From the NCBI RefSeq assembly GCF_001665235.1, contig NZ_LZSC01000006.1, positions 1 to 64,000 on the forward strand: DNA of 64,000 bases, given 5' to 3'. The notes below the pieces were generated by a model, which was given only the letters and a program-made list of their open reading frames with translations, was not told where the DNA came from and did not search any database. The DNA comes from Mycobacterium sp. 1100029.7 (GTDB taxonomy: Bacteria > Actinomycetota > Actinomycetes > Mycobacteriales > Mycobacteriaceae). The translations under genes were made by a program, and so were the position numbers. Each line of letters opens with the position of its first letter. Positions within the stretch are counted from its first letter, which is position 1. This document shows positions 62,043 through 64,000 of the stretch, piece after piece.

Positions 62043-63698
62043 ATGAACGCCACTTCGACGATTGCTGACGATGCCGAGCCGACCGGTACCCCGGCAGGCT
62101 TGGCGGCGCTGACCCGAATCAACTTTCAGTCCCTGGATCACCAGGACATCTTCGCGGTGGTTACTGAAGGGGCTGCCGCACTGTGCTCGTGCCGAGTCGA
62201 GGCCAGCTACTGCGTAGCCAACCAGGAGATGACGTTGTGCCCGCCCTCTCAAACCGAGCGTCCGGAGCTGACAGACGCACTTCAGGAATTGGGCTGGGAT
62301 GGCGAGATGGAGCTGCCTGGGGGAGGTTGGGGATGGGCGTTTCCGCTGTGCCATCGGGATGATGTTGAAGGGTGCCTGGTGATCGGCGCCAGTGCCAAGC
62401 CCACCTCTGATCAACTTCTGTTGTTGCAGCTGCTCGCCCAAAAGGCCGGTGCCGCCCTGGCATGCGCCGAGTTGCATCAGCGGGAGGTTGGACGAGCCAG
62501 CGAACTCGCGGAGGCAAATGGGGTTCTCGCCGAGGCGGTGCATCGGCTGCAGGCCCGGACGCAAGCACATGAGCTGCTGGAGGCGGCGTCGGCCGCTGGC
62601 GAGGGCTTGCAGGGCATCGTCGATGCACTACATCGACTGACGGGAAGCTCGGTCTGCGTCGAAGACAGGTTCGGCAACCTCTGCGCCTGGGCAGGCCCCG
62701 GACAGCCACTGGAGTATCCGAAGCAGAAACCCCGCGAACGCGACCGGTTCCTGCGTTCGCTCGCTACTCAGGCTGGTCCAGTGCGCTCCGCGGATCGCGT
62801 GAGCGTTCTGATCAAGCCGAAGGCGGAGATGCTTGGCGTTGTTTCTTTCGTTGACCTCGACGCCGAAGTCGACGAAGACGAGCTGTTCTCCCTTCGATAC
62901 TGCAGTAACGTGCTCGGACTCGAGTTATCCCATCAACGCAACCTCGCCGAGCTTCAGCTGACCCTGCGCCGCGACCTAGTCGACGATTTGCTGTCCGGTA
63001 CCAACGAGGAGGGGGCTTACGCACGCGCTGAGGCGCTGATTCACGACCTGCGCCGTCCGCACTACGTTGTGGTGATTCAGAGCGCGCGCGGCGCCGGCAA
63101 CGCCGGCATCCTCGCCGCGGCTCGTGCCGCAGAGAACTTGAGCATGAACTACCTGGCGGGCCGCCAGGGAAGTCTCGTTGTCCTATTAGTGGACAGTCGT
63201 CCGGCTCCCGATCCGCTGTATCGGGAGGTCAGCAAACAATTGGGCAATTTGGCATGTGCGATTGGCGTCGGGTCGCGCTGTGATACGCCGACCGATTTCC
63301 CGCAGTCTTTCCTCAGGGCCCGTCGCGCGCTCAATGTCCGGCTCAACTCGGCCCACCCCGATGGCGCGTCCGACTACTACGACCTCGGTTTCTACCACCT
63401 GGTGGATGCGGCGCACTCAGCCGGCGTCGTCGACGACTACCTCCGCCAATGGCTGGGCCCGCTGATCGATTACGACGCGGCCAAAAACTCTGATCTCGTA
63501 CACACCTTGAGCCAGTATGTCGAGTGTGGGGGTAATTACGACGAATCCGCTGCCGCTTTGCACGTGCATCGCAGCACGTTGCGGTACCGGCTCGGCCGAA
63601 TCACCGACCTGACGGGTCTGGACCTTCGCAATGTTGACACCCGCTTCAACCTGCATGCGGCTACGCGCGTGTGGCGCTTCCTTAACCCGACTGCCTGA
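62043..63698 (+). CDS. PucR/CdaR-family regulator with GAF-like region
   Basis: This 551-residue regulator has an N-terminal GAF-like segment (about 25-150) and a middle coiled-coil and sensory region. The C-terminal PucR HTH_30 contains LVHTLSQYVECGGNYDESAA and HVHRSTLRYRLGRI. Members often control catabolism genes near them, so the upstream MFS gene is a candidate target. The ATG at 62043 is used. Confidence 0.87.
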   Translation: MNATSTIADDAEPTGTPAGLAALTRINFQSLDHQDIFAVVTEGAAALCSCRVEASYCVANQEMTLCPPSQTERPELTDALQELGWDGEMELPGGGWGWAFPLCHRDDVEGCLVIGASAKPTSDQLLLLQLLAQKAGAALACAELHQREVGRASELAEANGVLAEAVHRLQARTQAHELLEAASAAGEGLQGIVDALHRLTGSSVCVEDRFGNLCAWAGPGQPLEYPKQKPRERDRFLRSLATQAGPVRSADRVSVLIKPKAEMLGVVSFVDLDAEVDEDELFSLRYCSNVLGLELSHQRNLAELQLTLRRDLVDDLLSGTNEEGAYARAEALIHDLRRPHYVVVIQSARGAGNAGILAAARAAENLSMNYLAGRQGSLVVLLVDSRPAPDPLYREVSKQLGNLACAIGVGSRCDTPTDFPQSFLRARRALNVRLNSAHPDGASDYYDLGFYHLVDAAHSAGVVDDYLRQWLGPLIDYDAAKNSDLVHTLSQYVECGGNYDESAAALHVHRSTLRYRLGRITDLTGLDLRNVDTRFNLHAATRVWRFLNPTA

Positions 63699-63778
63699 GT
63701 GTGCGCCGCCCAAAGCAATTGCTAGTCAATGATATTCAGCAGTTAAACCGTAGTGACAACTGCTTGCAGGTTCGTTGG

Positions 63779-63814
63779 CCCCGGCCGGGGGAGGTCTCTC
63801 AGCCCCGGCCGGGG
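63779..63814. terminator. bidirectional terminator hairpin
   Basis: CCCCGGCCGGGG occurs twice (63779-63790 and 63803-63814), each self-complementary, separated by GAGGTCTCTCAG. The two copies can pair into a strong stem between the convergent PucR and hemophore-like genes. Confidence 0.7.
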
Positions 63815-63818
63815 CAGC

Positions 63819-64000
63819 CTAATATTCGTTGCAGCTGTTGACGACTCGCAACACCGTGTCGATGTACTGCTGAGCTTCCGGAAGGCTTTTCGCACGACGC
63901 AGCATTTGCCGGCGTTGATCCGGGGACGATGCCAGGTACGAGCCCACCCACGACTGCGCCGCCGGCGTTATTGCGAACTGTTGTGCGGCCCGGGTGTTTT
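63819..64000 (-). CDS. hemophore-like small secreted protein, 3' part
   Basis: The minus strand from the window edge reads TRAAQQFAITPAAQSWVGSY, then RRQMLRRAKSLPEAQQYIDT, and ends VVNSCNEY before the TAG at 63819-63821. The pattern resembles the C-terminus of mycobacterial hemophore-like proteins (Rv0203/Rv1174c type). The start and signal peptide lie beyond the window. Confidence 0.6.
   Translation of the reverse strand, partial: NTRAAQQFAITPAAQSWVGSYLASSPDQRRQMLRRAKSLPEAQQYIDTVLRVVNSCNEY

Overview
The window is high-GC actinobacterial chromosome and, from gene content and order, comes from a non-tuberculous Mycobacterium. The backbone follows the M. tuberculosis Rv0866-Rv0914c segment: moaE2/rpfA, moaD2-moaA2, cspB, sepH, serC, fprB, citA, gltA2, arfABC, prrAB, accD3, echA6, ctpE, Rv0909-Rv0910, and the carotenoid oxygenase/thiolase pair. 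PrrA appears nearly identical to its M. tuberculosis counterpart. The PE_PGRS15, PPE13, fadE10 and Rv0888-Rv0895 stretches of the M. tuberculosis map are missing, and other genes sit in their place. Functions named by Rv number rest on recalled family resemblance and synteny, not on a database search.

Layout. (1) 1-3.3 kb: a rearranged moaE2/rpfA junction with a perfect 123-bp inverted repeat, the rpfA control region (Crp-like site, 20-bp palindrome, ydaO-type c-di-AMP riboswitch), then moaD2-moaA2 and a YccF protein. (2) 3.4-17 kb: housekeeping genes, including cspB, a xi-class GST, conserved membrane proteins, a MarR regulator with an rRNA methyltransferase, sepH, serC with a divergent diiron oxygenase, fprB, a VOC protein and citA. 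(3) 17-26 kb: pdxH, an MFS exporter, gltA2, a phytoene-dehydrogenase-like enzyme, the arfABC operon and the prrBA two-component system. (4) 26.3-31.9 kb: a cassette absent from this place in M. tuberculosis, holding a heterodimeric ABC exporter, an FAD monooxygenase and a divergent TetR regulator with repeated operator-like sites. (5) 31.9-44.4 kb: accD3/echA6, a metallo-hydrolase, a Mug glycosylase, a beta-lactamase-like lipoprotein, ctpE, the Rv0909-Rv0910 toxin-antitoxin pair, a carotenoid oxygenase and a thiolase. (6) 44.6-64 kb: an accessory region rich in transport and regulation. It holds an MHS transporter, a DUF4185 secreted protein, a NarL-type two-component system, a large LuxR/MalT-type regulator, an EAL-DICT protein divergent from a GGDEF protein, a truncated haemoglobin, AraC, MarR and PucR regulators, two stress-type small enzymes, an MFS transporter and a partial hemophore-like gene.

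How the genes fit together. Molybdopterin synthesis (moaA2, moaD2, moaE2) flanks the resuscitation factor gene rpfA. Both citrate synthases are present (citA, gltA2). accD3 and echA6 start 27 bp apart. The ABC/FAD/TetR cassette reads as a xenobiotic or antibiotic response unit. The EAL and GGDEF genes share one 290-bp control region and probably form a local c-di-GMP circuit. No tRNA, rRNA, CRISPR array, insertion sequence or prophage was seen.
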